A stretch of DNA of 64,000 bases from Paraburkholderia sp. (GTDB lineage Bacteria; Pseudomonadota; Gammaproteobacteria; Burkholderiales; Burkholderiaceae). Within the stretch, counting starts at the first letter, position 1, and the number at the start of each line of letters is the position of its first letter. Where the stretch lies: contig NZ_JAPWKB010000005.1 of NCBI RefSeq assembly GCF_028283785.1, positions 372,001 to 436,000 on the forward strand. Reading direction: 5' to 3'. The notes under the pieces are model-generated. The model worked only from the letters and a program-made list of their open reading frames with translations. It was not told where the DNA came from and did no database searches. Position numbers and translations under genes: made by a program. Below, piece after piece: positions 17,871 through 26,670 of the stretch.

Positions 17871-18656
17871 TTGACGACCATCGACCCGCATATCCTGTGG
17901 CAGACCATTCGTAGCGAGGCGGAACGCGAGGCGCGTGTTCGGCCGATGTTGCAGCGTTATTTCGATTCGTCCGTGCTGCGGCACGACGGCATGGACGACG
18001 CGCTGGCGTCGCTGGTGGCCGCCGAACTGGTACGGATCGACGCGAGCTTGCCGGACCTGTCCGCGGAGTTCGGTGCGCTCGGCAAGGAACACCGTCTCGG
18101 CGACAGCACCGCCGCCGATATCGTCAAGATCTCGTCGTCGAACCCCGCCTGCCCGAATGCACTGGCCGCGCTTCTGTCGTTTCGCGGCATTCAGGCGCTG
18201 CACTTTCACCGTCTCGCGCACGTCTACTGGCGCGCGGGCGAAACCACCTTCGCGGTGCTGCTGCAAAACTGGTGCGCGAAGTCGTACAACGTCGATATCC
18301 ATCCGGCCGCGCGCATCGGCAAAGGCCTGTTCGTCGATCATGCGATGGGCATCGTCATCGGCGAGACCGCGGTTGTCGAGGACGACGTCAGCATGTGGCA
18401 CGGCGTGACGCTCGGCAGCACGTTCTCCGAATCCGGCGACCGTCATCCGAAAGTGCGCCGGGGCGCGACGCTGGCGGCGCATGCGGCGATCCTCGGCAAC
18501 ATCGAGATCGGCGCTGGCGCTGTCATCGCGGCGGGCAGCGTGGTGCGCACCTCGATTCCCGCCGGCATGGTGGCCGCAGGCGTGCCCGCCAAGGTCATCA
18601 AGCCGGTCTCCGGCACGTATGCCGCCATCACGGCGCCCACCCGCAACGAGGACTGA
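17871..18656 (+). CDS. Serine O-acetyltransferase-like protein (CysE/EpsC type)
   Basis: This 261-aa protein has an N-terminal helical domain and a C-terminal left-handed beta-helix made of hexapeptide repeats (DIHPAARIGKGLFVDH to AAGVPAKVIKP). The catalytic His regions FVDHAMGIVIGET and MWHGVTLGST are present. I take TTG as the start because AAAGGAGG lies at ideal distance and the only longer frame begins inside the inverted repeat. It is followed after 3 bases by the VOC gene. Its place in a catabolic regulon rather than a cysteine operon is unusual, and it may acetylate a pathway intermediate. Confidence 0.83.
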   Translation: MTTIDPHILWQTIRSEAEREARVRPMLQRYFDSSVLRHDGMDDALASLVAAELVRIDASLPDLSAEFGALGKEHRLGDSTAADIVKISSSNPACPNALAALLSFRGIQALHFHRLAHVYWRAGETTFAVLLQNWCAKSYNVDIHPAARIGKGLFVDHAMGIVIGETAVVEDDVSMWHGVTLGSTFSESGDRHPKVRRGATLAAHAAILGNIEIGAGAVIAAGSVVRTSIPAGMVAAGVPAKVIKPVSGTYAAITAPTRNED

Positions 18657-18659
18657 CGG

Positions 18660-19562
18660 ATGATTCCACCCAACCAGCACCGGCTCGGCATCGATCATCC
18701 GGTCGTCTCCGTCCGGAATCACCCCGCGGCCGTCGCGCAGTTCGTGCGGCTCGGTTTTGCGCCGAGTCCGATTTCGTATCACCCGTGGGGCTCGGTGTTG
18801 ACGTTGATGATGTTCGAAAACAACTTCATCGAACTGATCGGCGTCGACGATCCCGCGAAGTTCGGCACCGGCGAGGTGGAGGGCTTCTGCTATGGCCGGA
18901 CCCTGGGCGATTTTCTCGCGCGCTCGGAAGGGCTCGGCCTCGTCGCGCTGCATAGCAAGGACATCGAAGCCGACTTCGCCGCCGTCAAGGCGACCGGTTT
19001 GCCCACGCAGCAACGCGTCGAGTTCCGTCGCAAGCTGACCAGGGCCGACGGCACGCCGGACGAGGCGGTCGTCTCGCTCGGCATGGTGATGGACACGGAA
19101 TCGGGCGACATCTCCAACTTCCTGTGTCAGCAGCATCGTCCGGAATTCATCTGGCGTCCGGACTGGCAACATCATCCGAACGGCGCGGTGGCGGTGGACG
19201 AAGTGATCTATCTCGCGCCGGACCCCGCAGCGCTCCATGCGCTCGACACGCGCTGGCGCAAGCTGTTCGGCGACGCGGCCGTGCGCCACTTCGAAGGCCG
19301 CGTCGAAGCCGACACCGGTTGCGGCAGCATGGTCGCGCTGACGCCGGCGCAAGCCACCGCGCGGTTCAACGGCCGCCTGCCGCACGCGTACACCGACAAG
19401 CCTCGCGGCATCGCGCTGCGGGTACGGGTTCGCGACCTCGCCCAGACGAAGCAGGTACTCGCGCAAAACGGTGTCGCGTTCGACACGACGCCGTGCGGGA
19501 TCATGGTGTCGCCCGAAGACGCCGGCAACGCGATCATCGAATTCGCGGAGGCGAACGGTTAG
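18660..19562 (+). CDS. VOC superfamily (glyoxalase-like) protein
   Basis: This is a 300-aa protein of the Glyoxalase_3-like type: one long N-terminal VOC domain (GIDHPVVSVRNHPAAVAQFVRLGF) and a second half with RVRVRDLAQTKQVLAQNGV. It is 3 bases downstream of the CysE-like gene and probably translationally coupled to it. Members act as lyases, dioxygenases or binding proteins; no specific reaction can be assigned. Confidence 0.8.
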   Translation: MIPPNQHRLGIDHPVVSVRNHPAAVAQFVRLGFAPSPISYHPWGSVLTLMMFENNFIELIGVDDPAKFGTGEVEGFCYGRTLGDFLARSEGLGLVALHSKDIEADFAAVKATGLPTQQRVEFRRKLTRADGTPDEAVVSLGMVMDTESGDISNFLCQQHRPEFIWRPDWQHHPNGAVAVDEVIYLAPDPAALHALDTRWRKLFGDAAVRHFEGRVEADTGCGSMVALTPAQATARFNGRLPHAYTDKPRGIALRVRVRDLAQTKQVLAQNGVAFDTTPCGIMVSPEDAGNAIIEFAEANG

Positions 19563-19622
19563 CACGCGTATCACGGGTTCGTGCGGCTTCCACGGTAAGG
19601 AGAGACGACGCGACGCCGCCAT

Positions 19623-19631
19623 TGCTATAAT
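19623..19631 (+). promoter_or_regulatory. Extended -10 promoter for the trpS leader
   Basis: TGCTATAAT is a perfect extended -10 element, and I see no good -35. Transcription should begin near 19638-19639, which is at the start codon of the leader peptide, so the leader mRNA would be leaderless or nearly so. Confidence 0.6.
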
Positions 19632-19638
19632 CGCGCAG

Positions 19639-19683
19639 ATGGATACGAGCCCAACCCTGCTGAATCTGCATCGATGGTGGCAC

Positions 19684-19689
<6 letters not shown>
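19639..19689 (+). CDS. Trp-rich leader peptide upstream of trpS
   Basis: This short frame encodes MDTSPTLLNLHRWWHA, with tandem Trp codons at 19675-19680, three codons before the stop (HA, then TGA). It lies between an extended -10 element and a terminator hairpin, about 120 bases before trpS. It has no Shine-Dalgarno, consistent with a start at the 5' end of the transcript. The arrangement is the classic design of transcription attenuation by a leader peptide. Confidence 0.75.
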
Positions 19690-20835
<1,146 letters not shown>

Positions 20836-21169
20836 ACGACGGACATCGTCGGGACGCGGAGCGATTCGCGTCCCGATGCGCCCGGCGCGTTGCCGCTGTT
20901 TTCCCGTTGTTTCTGCGCTGTATTCCTTTTCTTCCGCCTTTCCCTCCGCTTCTCCGCTCTCCCGCTCCGCCTCTCTGCACACGCTGTCCGCATGAATTAT
21001 CCGCGCGGTATACCATTTACGGGCGTGTCGACGGTCGATCCTGTCGCGCGTATTGCGTTCTTCTGGTTGCAAGACGAAGCGTGACAGATGCATGACGTGA
21101 GCGCATCGGCACACGTCTTTCAATCGTCGTTCGATCCTCACCGATAACAGTCTCTCGATCCTCAAGCCG
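20836..21169. other. Intergenic region between trpS and the DyP gene
   Basis: It holds a hairpin soon after trpS (CGGGACGCG 20850-20858 with CGCGTCCCG 20867-20875) without a U-tract, and then a long pyrimidine-rich stretch (about 20895-20985). The short frames through the pyrimidine tract have Leu/Phe/Arg-biased composition and no ribosome binding site, so I do not call them. Confidence 0.5.
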
Positions 21170-22228
21170 ATGCACAACGATATCCCGGAACCGCAGGCCA
21201 TCAGTCATGACGTCACCCGCAGCGCGATTTTCATCGTCGCGACCATCGGCCACGGTGCCGATCAGGCAGCCAAGGTGCGCGCGTGGTGCGCCGATATCGC
21301 CGCGCACGTGCGCTCGGTCGGCACGCGTGCGCCGTCGGGCAAACTGTCGTGCGTGTGCGGATTCGGTTCGGATGCGTGGGACACGCTATTCGGCGCGCCG
21401 CGTCCCGCACGTTTGCATCCATTCCGCGATGTCGTCGCGGGCGAGCGCCGCGCGTTGGGCACGCCCGGCGATTTTCTGCTGCATATCCGCGCCGATCACA
21501 TGGACCTGTGTTTCGAGCTTGCGACGCAGTTGCTCGGCGCACTCGGCGACGCAGTCACGGTGGTGGACGAAGTACACGGCTTTCGCTACTTCGATATGCG
21601 CGACATGGTCGGTTTCGTCGATGGCACCGAGAATCCAACCGGTCGCGCCGCCGACGAATTCACGCTGATCGGTGACGAAGACACCGGCTTCGCGGGCGGC
21701 AGTTACGTGATGGTGCAGAAGTACCTGCACGATATGGACGGCTGGAATGCATTGTCTGTGGAGACGCAGGAACGCATCATCGGCCGGACAAAACTGTCCG
21801 ATGTCGAACTGGACGAGGCCGTCAAGCCGACGCGTTCCCATAGCTCGCTGACCACGCTCACCGAGAACGGCAAGGAAGTCAAAATCCTGCGCGACAACAT
21901 GCCGTTCGGACGCCTCGGCGCGGGTGAGTTCGGTACGTACTTTATCGGTTACGCGCGTGCGCCCGATCCGATCGAGCAGATGCTGGAGAACATGTTTATC
22001 GGGCGGCCGCCGGGCAACTACGACCGGCTGCTCGACTATAGCCGCGCGGTCACGGGCGGACTCTTTTTCGTGCCGTCGGCGGAACTGCTGGAGGCATTGG
22101 CAGATCGCGATCCGCCCACCGTCACGGCCGCAATCGAATCGCAAGCGGACACGTCTACGCCTGTCGAGCCGCGCCACGACGGCTCGCTGAATATTGGCTC
22201 ACTCAAGGGAATCGCCCAGCATGAATAA
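21170..22228 (+). CDS. DyP-type heme peroxidase, encapsulin cargo
   Basis: This 352-aa dye-decolourising peroxidase (EfeB/YfeX-like class) has the family GxxDG motif as GFVDGTENPTG. The predicted proximal heme His is in TRSHSSLTTL, and distal-side residues are in ILRDNMPFG. There is no signal peptide. The last residues, DGSLNIGSLKG, are a canonical encapsulin targeting peptide after a Pro/Thr-rich linker. The stop overlaps the encapsulin start by 8 bases, so shell and cargo are co-translated. Confidence 0.95.
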   Translation: MHNDIPEPQAISHDVTRSAIFIVATIGHGADQAAKVRAWCADIAAHVRSVGTRAPSGKLSCVCGFGSDAWDTLFGAPRPARLHPFRDVVAGERRALGTPGDFLLHIRADHMDLCFELATQLLGALGDAVTVVDEVHGFRYFDMRDMVGFVDGTENPTGRAADEFTLIGDEDTGFAGGSYVMVQKYLHDMDGWNALSVETQERIIGRTKLSDVELDEAVKPTRSHSSLTTLTENGKEVKILRDNMPFGRLGAGEFGTYFIGYARAPDPIEQMLENMFIGRPPGNYDRLLDYSRAVTGGLFFVPSAELLEALADRDPPTVTAAIESQADTSTPVEPRHDGSLNIGSLKGIAQHE

Positions 22229-23024
22229 CTTGCATCGCGAACTTGCGCCCATCTCTCATGCCGCCTGGTCGCAAATCGAGGACGAAGTGGCACGCACGTT
22301 CCGGCGCAGCGTCGCCGGGCGTCGCGTTGTCGATGTAAAGGGACCGGGTGGAACGCAACTGACCGGCATCGGCACCGGACATCAGAGCACGATTGCCGCG
22401 CCGCAACCGGGCGTGGTGGCGAAGCTCGCCGAGGTCAAGCACCTGGTCGAATTCACCGTGCCGTTCGAGTTACAGCGCGATGCGATCGACAGCGTGTTGC
22501 GCGGCGCGAACGATGCCGACTGGCAACCCGCGAAAGACGCGGCGAAGCAACTCGCGTACGCCGAAGATCGTGCGATTTTCGATGGTTATCCGGCCGCGGC
22601 AATCGGCGGACTGCGCGAAGATTCGTCGAATCCAGCGTTCGCGCTACCCGCCGATATCAGCGACTACCCGAACGCGATCGGCAACGCGCTCGAACAGTTG
22701 CGTCTTGCGGGCGTCGACGGCCCCTATTCCGTGCTGCTCGGCGCGGACGCCTACACGGCACTCACCGAAGCGCGCGATCAGGGTTATCCGGTGATCGAGC
22801 ATATCAAGCGGATCGTGAACGGCGACATCATCTGGGCGCCCGCGCTGGCGGGCGGCACGGTGCTGTCCACACGCGGCGGCGACTTCGAACTGCATCTTGG
22901 CGAAGACGTGTCGATCGGTTATGCGAGCCATACCGACAGCGTCGTGCGTCTGTATCTGCGCGAAACGCTGACGTTCCTGATGTTGACGAGCGAAGCCTCG
23001 GTGTCGCTGACATCGGCGGAATGA
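22221..23024 (+). CDS. Family 1 encapsulin shell protein
   Basis: This 267-aa protein has the HK97 phage-capsid fold. The N-terminus MNNLHRELAPISHAAWSQIEDEVARTFRR and the stretch GRRVVDVKGPGG are typical of family 1 encapsulins, as is the C-terminal YASHTDSVVRLYLRETLTF. Shells of this size usually assemble as 60-mers. The ATG inside the DyP 3' end was chosen because the open frame upstream is the DyP gene out of frame. Confidence 0.95.
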   Translation: MNNLHRELAPISHAAWSQIEDEVARTFRRSVAGRRVVDVKGPGGTQLTGIGTGHQSTIAAPQPGVVAKLAEVKHLVEFTVPFELQRDAIDSVLRGANDADWQPAKDAAKQLAYAEDRAIFDGYPAAAIGGLREDSSNPAFALPADISDYPNAIGNALEQLRLAGVDGPYSVLLGADAYTALTEARDQGYPVIEHIKRIVNGDIIWAPALAGGTVLSTRGGDFELHLGEDVSIGYASHTDSVVRLYLRETLTFLMLTSEASVSLTSAE

Positions 23025-23058
23025 TCGATGGCGGTCCGATTGCGTCGCGCCCGGACCG

Positions 23059-23439
23059 TCACGTTCCCCCTTCGCGCCGGCTCTGCTCGGCGACGGTGAA
23101 AATCGCCTCGGGCATTGCTTCGAGGCGGCCTTGGGGAATCGGATCGCCACTCTCGTCGGAAAGGCCATAGGTGCCTTCTTCGATCTTTTGCAGCGCACGC
23201 GCGACATCGCCGATACGTTGATTGTTGACGTCACGCAGCGACTGGTCGATTTCATCCTGCGCCATATTCTGCGCGTCGTCCTCGTACTCTTCGGCCTCAT
23301 CGCCGTGCTGCGCCTGCGCCGTCCGCTCATCGTCGATCGTGCTTTGTTCGCCGCCCAGCAATTGCTGACGCATCGCTTCGAGGCGTGCGCGCTGTTGCGC
23401 GATAAATGCTTCACTCAAGCCACTTTGCTGTCCGGTCAT
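23059..23439 (-). CDS. DksA/TraR-like protein lacking the zinc-finger cysteines
   Basis: This 126-aa protein has the DksA/TraR layout: a charged N-terminal coiled-coil (RARLEAMRQQLLGGEQS, DEAEEYEDDAQN) and a C-terminal finger. In the finger the usual YGxCxxCG and PxAxxCxxCQ are YGLSDESG and PEAIFTVAEQ, so all four cysteines are replaced. The start MTGQQSGLSEAF has GGAG upstream. It converges on the encapsulin gene. It may bind RNA polymerase without zinc, as some Cys-poor paralogues do, but this is inference. Confidence 0.82.
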   Translation of the reverse strand: MTGQQSGLSEAFIAQQRARLEAMRQQLLGGEQSTIDDERTAQAQHGDEAEEYEDDAQNMAQDEIDQSLRDVNNQRIGDVARALQKIEEGTYGLSDESGDPIPQGRLEAMPEAIFTVAEQSRREGGT

Positions 23440-23797
23440 GATTTTCTCCGTCCCTGGGTACACGCTACGCGCGTTGGCGATGCGGGTCATGCGAGCCTGA
23501 TCCGACCGTTGCCGGCGCTTATTTGAGGGTAGTGTAGAAACGGGATTTGTGCAGGGCGAGTGGCGGGTTGATGTGGCCGTTTTATTGGGTGGTGAAAGCG
23601 GAGGGGGATTTGATGGGTTTCTTCATACTAGTGGGGAATGGGCGCTGCATTCCGCGCCTTCTCCTTGCAATTTCACTACGGCAAGCGATGGTCTGGGTTA
23701 CGGCATCCCGGCTGTGGCGGATTTCGCATTGGCGAAGCCACTCACACGCGTGAAGCGCTCGCCTCGAACGGTCGCAGGAAGCGTATCGCAAACCGTT
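23440..23797. other. Intergenic region, no gene recognised
   Basis: These are about 360 bases between the DksA-like gene and the aldo/keto reductase stop. Several overlapping short frames exist on both strands, but none has a ribosome binding site or recognisable content. I see no RNA gene. Confidence 0.5.
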
Positions 23798-24679
23798 CTA
23801 GTCTTCGGTCTTCGCGGAACCGATTTTGTCCAGCGACGCCAAAACATCATCGGGCAGGTCTAGCTTCACGCTCTCGACATTCTGCTTCAGATGCTCGACG
23901 GAAGATGTGCCGGGTATCAGGAGCACGTTGGGCGAACGCTGCAACAGCCATGCAAGGGCGACTTGCATCGGCGTTGCATTGCACTGCTCCGCAGCGTGAC
24001 TGAGCGCATCGGCCTGCAACGGGGAAAAGCGACCGAGTGGAAAGAATGGAACATACGCGATGCCATCTCGTGCAAGACTATCAATCAGTGCATCATCGTT
24101 CCGATGAGCGAGGTTATACATGTTCTGCACGCACACAATCTGCGTGATCGCGCGAGCCTGTGCCACTTGATTCGCGGTCACATGGCTTACCCCGATGTGA
24201 CGGATCAAGCCCTTCGCCTGAAGCTCCGCGAGCGCGGTCAAAGGCGCTTCGATGTCGCCCTCGGTCGGTGCTACAACATTGAACATCACGCGAAAGTTCA
24301 CGACGTCCAGCACATCCAGCCCAAGATTGCGAAGATTGTCATGCACCGCCGACTCCAGTTCGGCGGCCGTCGATGCAACGTTCCACGACGCATCGCTGCC
24401 TCTAGTGGCGCCCACTTTCGTGACGATCGTCAGCGCGTCGGCATAAGGATGAAGCGCTTCGCGGATGAGCTCGTTTGTCACGTGGGGACCGTAGAAATCG
24501 CTCGTATCGATATGCGTGATTCCACTTTCGACCGCAGCACGCAGCACGGCAATCGCTGCAGCACGGTCTTTCGGTGGGCCGAAAACGTGAGGGCCTGCCA
24601 GCTGCATCGCGCCGTAGCCCATGCGTGTAACGTCCAGATCACCGAGTTTAAAATTTCCAGCGCGCGTTGCATCAGTCAT
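23798..24679 (-). CDS. Aldo/keto reductase
   Basis: This 293-aa TIM-barrel NADPH oxidoreductase has HIDTSDFYGPHVTNELIREAL (catalytic Asp and Tyr), IVTKVG (Lys) and GVSHVTANQV. The usual catalytic His region reads LDVVNFRVMF, so the tetrad His is not apparent, as in a subgroup of the family (YdbC-like). It is divergent from a TetR regulator across dyad operators and is probably its target. Confidence 0.9.
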   Translation of the reverse strand: MTDATRAGNFKLGDLDVTRMGYGAMQLAGPHVFGPPKDRAAAIAVLRAAVESGITHIDTSDFYGPHVTNELIREALHPYADALTIVTKVGATRGSDASWNVASTAAELESAVHDNLRNLGLDVLDVVNFRVMFNVVAPTEGDIEAPLTALAELQAKGLIRHIGVSHVTANQVAQARAITQIVCVQNMYNLAHRNDDALIDSLARDGIAYVPFFPLGRFSPLQADALSHAAEQCNATPMQVALAWLLQRSPNVLLIPGTSSVEHLKQNVESVKLDLPDDVLASLDKIGSAKTED

Positions 24680-24735
24680 TGATGTACTCCATTCGGGTTG
24701 TCGTTTCGTTGCGGCAAGATGTGGGAATAGAATAC

Positions 24736-24758
24736 GAATAATTATTCATATTGTGAAT
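24736..24758. promoter_or_regulatory. Overlapping dyad operators between the AKR and TetR genes
   Basis: GAATAATTATTC (24736-24747) is a perfect 12-bp palindrome. It overlaps ATTCA-TATTG-TGAAT (24744-24758), a second perfect dyad. Both lie in the 85-base divergent gap just before the TetR start, as expected of a TetR-type operator with autoregulation. Confidence 0.6.
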
Positions 24759-24764
24759 TCGCAT

Positions 24765-25418
24765 ATGCCGATCGATAACGGACAAGGGCTGGACGCCCGC
24801 AAACAGCCACAGCAGGCGCGTTCCCAGGCTACCGTAGACGCGATTTTTGAAGCGACTATTCAGGTTTTGCTGGCGGAGGGTTTGCAACGACTCACCACGA
24901 TCCGGGTGGCTGCGAGAGCTGGCGTATCGGTCGGAACGCTTTACCAGTACTTTCCTCAAAAGCAGGCGCTGCTGTTTGCGGTGTTGCAGCGGCATCTGGA
25001 GAGAGTGGTGGGCGCGATGGAGAATGCTGCGGCGTCAGTACACGACGCCTCTTTGTCGACCATGGTGAAGGTTGTTGTCGCCGCGTTCGTGAAAGCGAAG
25101 ACCGCCAATCTGGACGAATCGCGTGCGCTATACGCGGTTGCGCTCGAACTCGACTCGCGCGGCTACGTTCGCGAAATCGAAGCTCGCAGCCGCGCTGCGC
25201 TAGAGGCGATGCTGAAGACGGCATCAGACGTGCATTTCGACGACCTGGCCATGACCACGTTCATGTTTTCGGGAGCATTGGTTGGTCCCGTCCGCCTGCT
25301 GCTTGAGAGCAAGTCGTCGCAGTCGATGCTGCGCAAGTTTCGCGCTCAACTTGAGTCGCTTTGTTTAGGGTATATGGAGCGCGAGGCACGTCCCAGGCAT
25401 ACGGCGGATTTGGGTTGA
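24765..25418 (+). CDS. TetR family transcriptional regulator
   Basis: This 217-aa protein has an N-terminal TetR HTH (ATVDAIFEATIQVLLAEGLQRLTTIRVAARAGVSVGTLYQYFPQKQALLFAVLQ) and a helical ligand-binding C-domain. I chose the ATG at MPIDNGQGLD, next to the dyad operators; upstream frames run across the operator. It is a likely local repressor of the aldo/keto reductase gene. Confidence 0.92.
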   Translation: MPIDNGQGLDARKQPQQARSQATVDAIFEATIQVLLAEGLQRLTTIRVAARAGVSVGTLYQYFPQKQALLFAVLQRHLERVVGAMENAAASVHDASLSTMVKVVVAAFVKAKTANLDESRALYAVALELDSRGYVREIEARSRAALEAMLKTASDVHFDDLAMTTFMFSGALVGPVRLLLESKSSQSMLRKFRAQLESLCLGYMEREARPRHTADLG

Positions 25419-25705
25419 GTGTGGCAGTGTCCCGGGAAACCAGGATGTGGCGGGGTTGCTGCTTCGGGGGGCGAAAGCTGTAGAGGTTTAGTTGACTTGG
25501 AGCCGAACGGGTTGGCCGGACGACGTCTGATGCGACGCTTGCTGGTTCAAAGTTGGAGTCGCGGTTCGCGCAGGTTTGAAGTATCCGGGTTGTGGGTCAT
25601 TCAATGCTGAAGTATCGGTGTGGCGTCGGGATAGGTCGCATAGTGGCCACTGTCTCTGATCGACCCTGAACGGACAATCGGACGTCTCGAAAGCGGACGT
25701 TCGCC
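25419..25705. other. Gap at the left edge of the small-gene island
   Basis: Base composition falls from here on. No gene is supported. A stretch at 25642-25681 holds GGCCA, TCGAC and GACAAT in the same order as the repeated upstream modules of the island but with different spacing. It may be a decayed copy on the plus strand. Confidence 0.35.
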
Positions 25706-25963
25706 TCACTCGAATGCACGCTGTATCTGGTTGATTAGGGCCGCGAGTTCTGGTTTATCGCCCCACATGTCAAATTCCCGAGTCGCAATCAGTCCCATCG
25801 TAAGCGGTCCCTGTTTAGGCCTCGACGATTCACCGGAAATTTGAGCGCGGCACCACGTTAGTTGGCGATGAATGCTGTGTACGTTCGGCCACGTTCCAGT
25901 CAGCGTGGGTTCAATGGCCAACAATGCCTTGTCGATCTTAAATAGCAGTTCAGCGTCCGTCAT
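25706..25963 (-). CDS. Tsi6-like immunity protein
   Basis: This small helical protein (85 aa from MTDAELLFKID; an upstream ATG gives 93 aa) has the pattern of the Tsi6 family. An N-terminal KALLAIEPTL and a central QLTWCRAQIS helix are followed by GPLTMGLIATREFD, comparable with the LGSIAVKEFD of Tsi6. Tsi6 protects against the type VI NAD(P)+ glycohydrolase toxin Tse6. No toxin gene is next to it here, so it would be an orphan immunity gene. The family call rests on recalled motif similarity. Confidence 0.6.
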   Translation of the reverse strand: MTDAELLFKIDKALLAIEPTLTGTWPNVHSIHRQLTWCRAQISGESSRPKQGPLTMGLIATREFDMWGDKPELAALINQIQRAFE

Positions 25964-26052
25964 CACAATCCACAAAGCGAGCCTCATTTAAAGAAGATAT
26001 TCGCTGGTGCTTCTTTCCATTGTGGGCGAAACGTAAAGTCCGTAGTAGTCAG

Positions 26053-26430
26053 CTAACCCATAACGATGCCATCCGCACCGTAAACTTCGCACTCGTCGCC
26101 TTGCACTTTCGAGTCAAGCAACTGCGCTAGCTGCCACATCTTGCGGAGAATCTCACTGTCAGGATTTTTGACTACTACATTGCCTTGCCGAAAATGAAAC
26201 CAAGCCGTGTTCCCACTCACGCCGCCTCCTGGGTGGGCCGCCGTCCAGACTGCCAACCCGGCGTTTTTTATCCGCAAGACACTGCCGTCGCCCACGATCG
26301 CACTCGCGTAGCCATCAAGACGCATATCTTGGTTAGACTGAATAAGCGCCTCCCACTCCTCAATGCTGATCGTGGGTCCACTCGCGTCGAACCAATTTTC
26401 TTTGCGGGTGATGTGGACGTCGTATCCCAT
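26053..26430 (-). CDS. Small protein of the 'MGYDVHITR' family
   Basis: This 125-aa soluble protein starts MGYDVHITRKENWFD; a start 11 codons upstream is also open. The opening motif, the ISIEEWEALI segment and the Trp-rich middle (AWFHFRQGNVVVKNPD) recur in a widespread unnamed family often found beside secreted-toxin or immunity loci. It may share a transcript with the Tsi6-like gene 90 bases downstream. The function is unknown. Confidence 0.68.
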   Translation of the reverse strand: MGYDVHITRKENWFDASGPTISIEEWEALIQSNQDMRLDGYASAIVGDGSVLRIKNAGLAVWTAAHPGGGVSGNTAWFHFRQGNVVVKNPDSEILRKMWQLAQLLDSKVQGDECEVYGADGIVMG

Positions 26431-26469
26431 AGCTTTATGTTTGTACTTGCGTTCGTTATCCAACGCCGC

Positions 26470-26517
26470 ATTGTCGACTATCTAGCAACCGAGGTCGAGT
26501 GACCGCTCATGGCCGAA
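26470..26517 (-). repeat. Upstream module, copy R1
   Basis: In gene sense it begins TTCGGCCA, has CTCGAC at positions 19-24 and ends GTCGACAAT at position 48. It lies just before the MGYDVHITR gene. The same geometry occurs in copies R2, R3 and R4. TCGACC, a 17-base gap and GACAAT could also act as -35 and -10 boxes. Confidence 0.6.
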
Positions 26518-26670
26518 CCTGGAAATCCAGCTGCTGCCGGCGATCGCTTAGCGCGCAGCCATGCCGAATTTCCGCAGTCGACCCGTTGCCGCCGTTCATA
26601 TTTCTCCAAAGCGGTCGTTCAAAGTCTCACCGGAGTCAAAAGACCGCTTCGCTGTCCACACTACGTGCAG

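Noticed and set aside
5302..19562. Ectoine degradation (DoeABCD) as the meaning of the aminotransferase/deacetylase/ALDH set
   Set aside because: There is no DoeA-type (M24) hydrolase, the deacetylase is M20 rather than AstE-like, and the GGT and DUF3100 genes do not belong to that pathway.
20890..21095. Two overlapping 60-codon plus-strand frames between trpS and the DyP gene
   Set aside because: They run through a pyrimidine tract (Leu/Phe/Ser/Arg-biased) and have no ribosome binding site or family features.
25419..25610. A plus-strand frame with LEPNGLAG, reminiscent of the end of an Rhs core
   Set aside because: The match is only a few residues, the frame has no ribosome binding site, and no Rhs repeat is nearby.
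25642..25681. A possible sixth upstream module (GGCCA, TCGAC, GACAAT) on the plus strand
   Set aside because: The order fits but spacing differs from the four good copies and no gene follows on that strand, so it is not counted.
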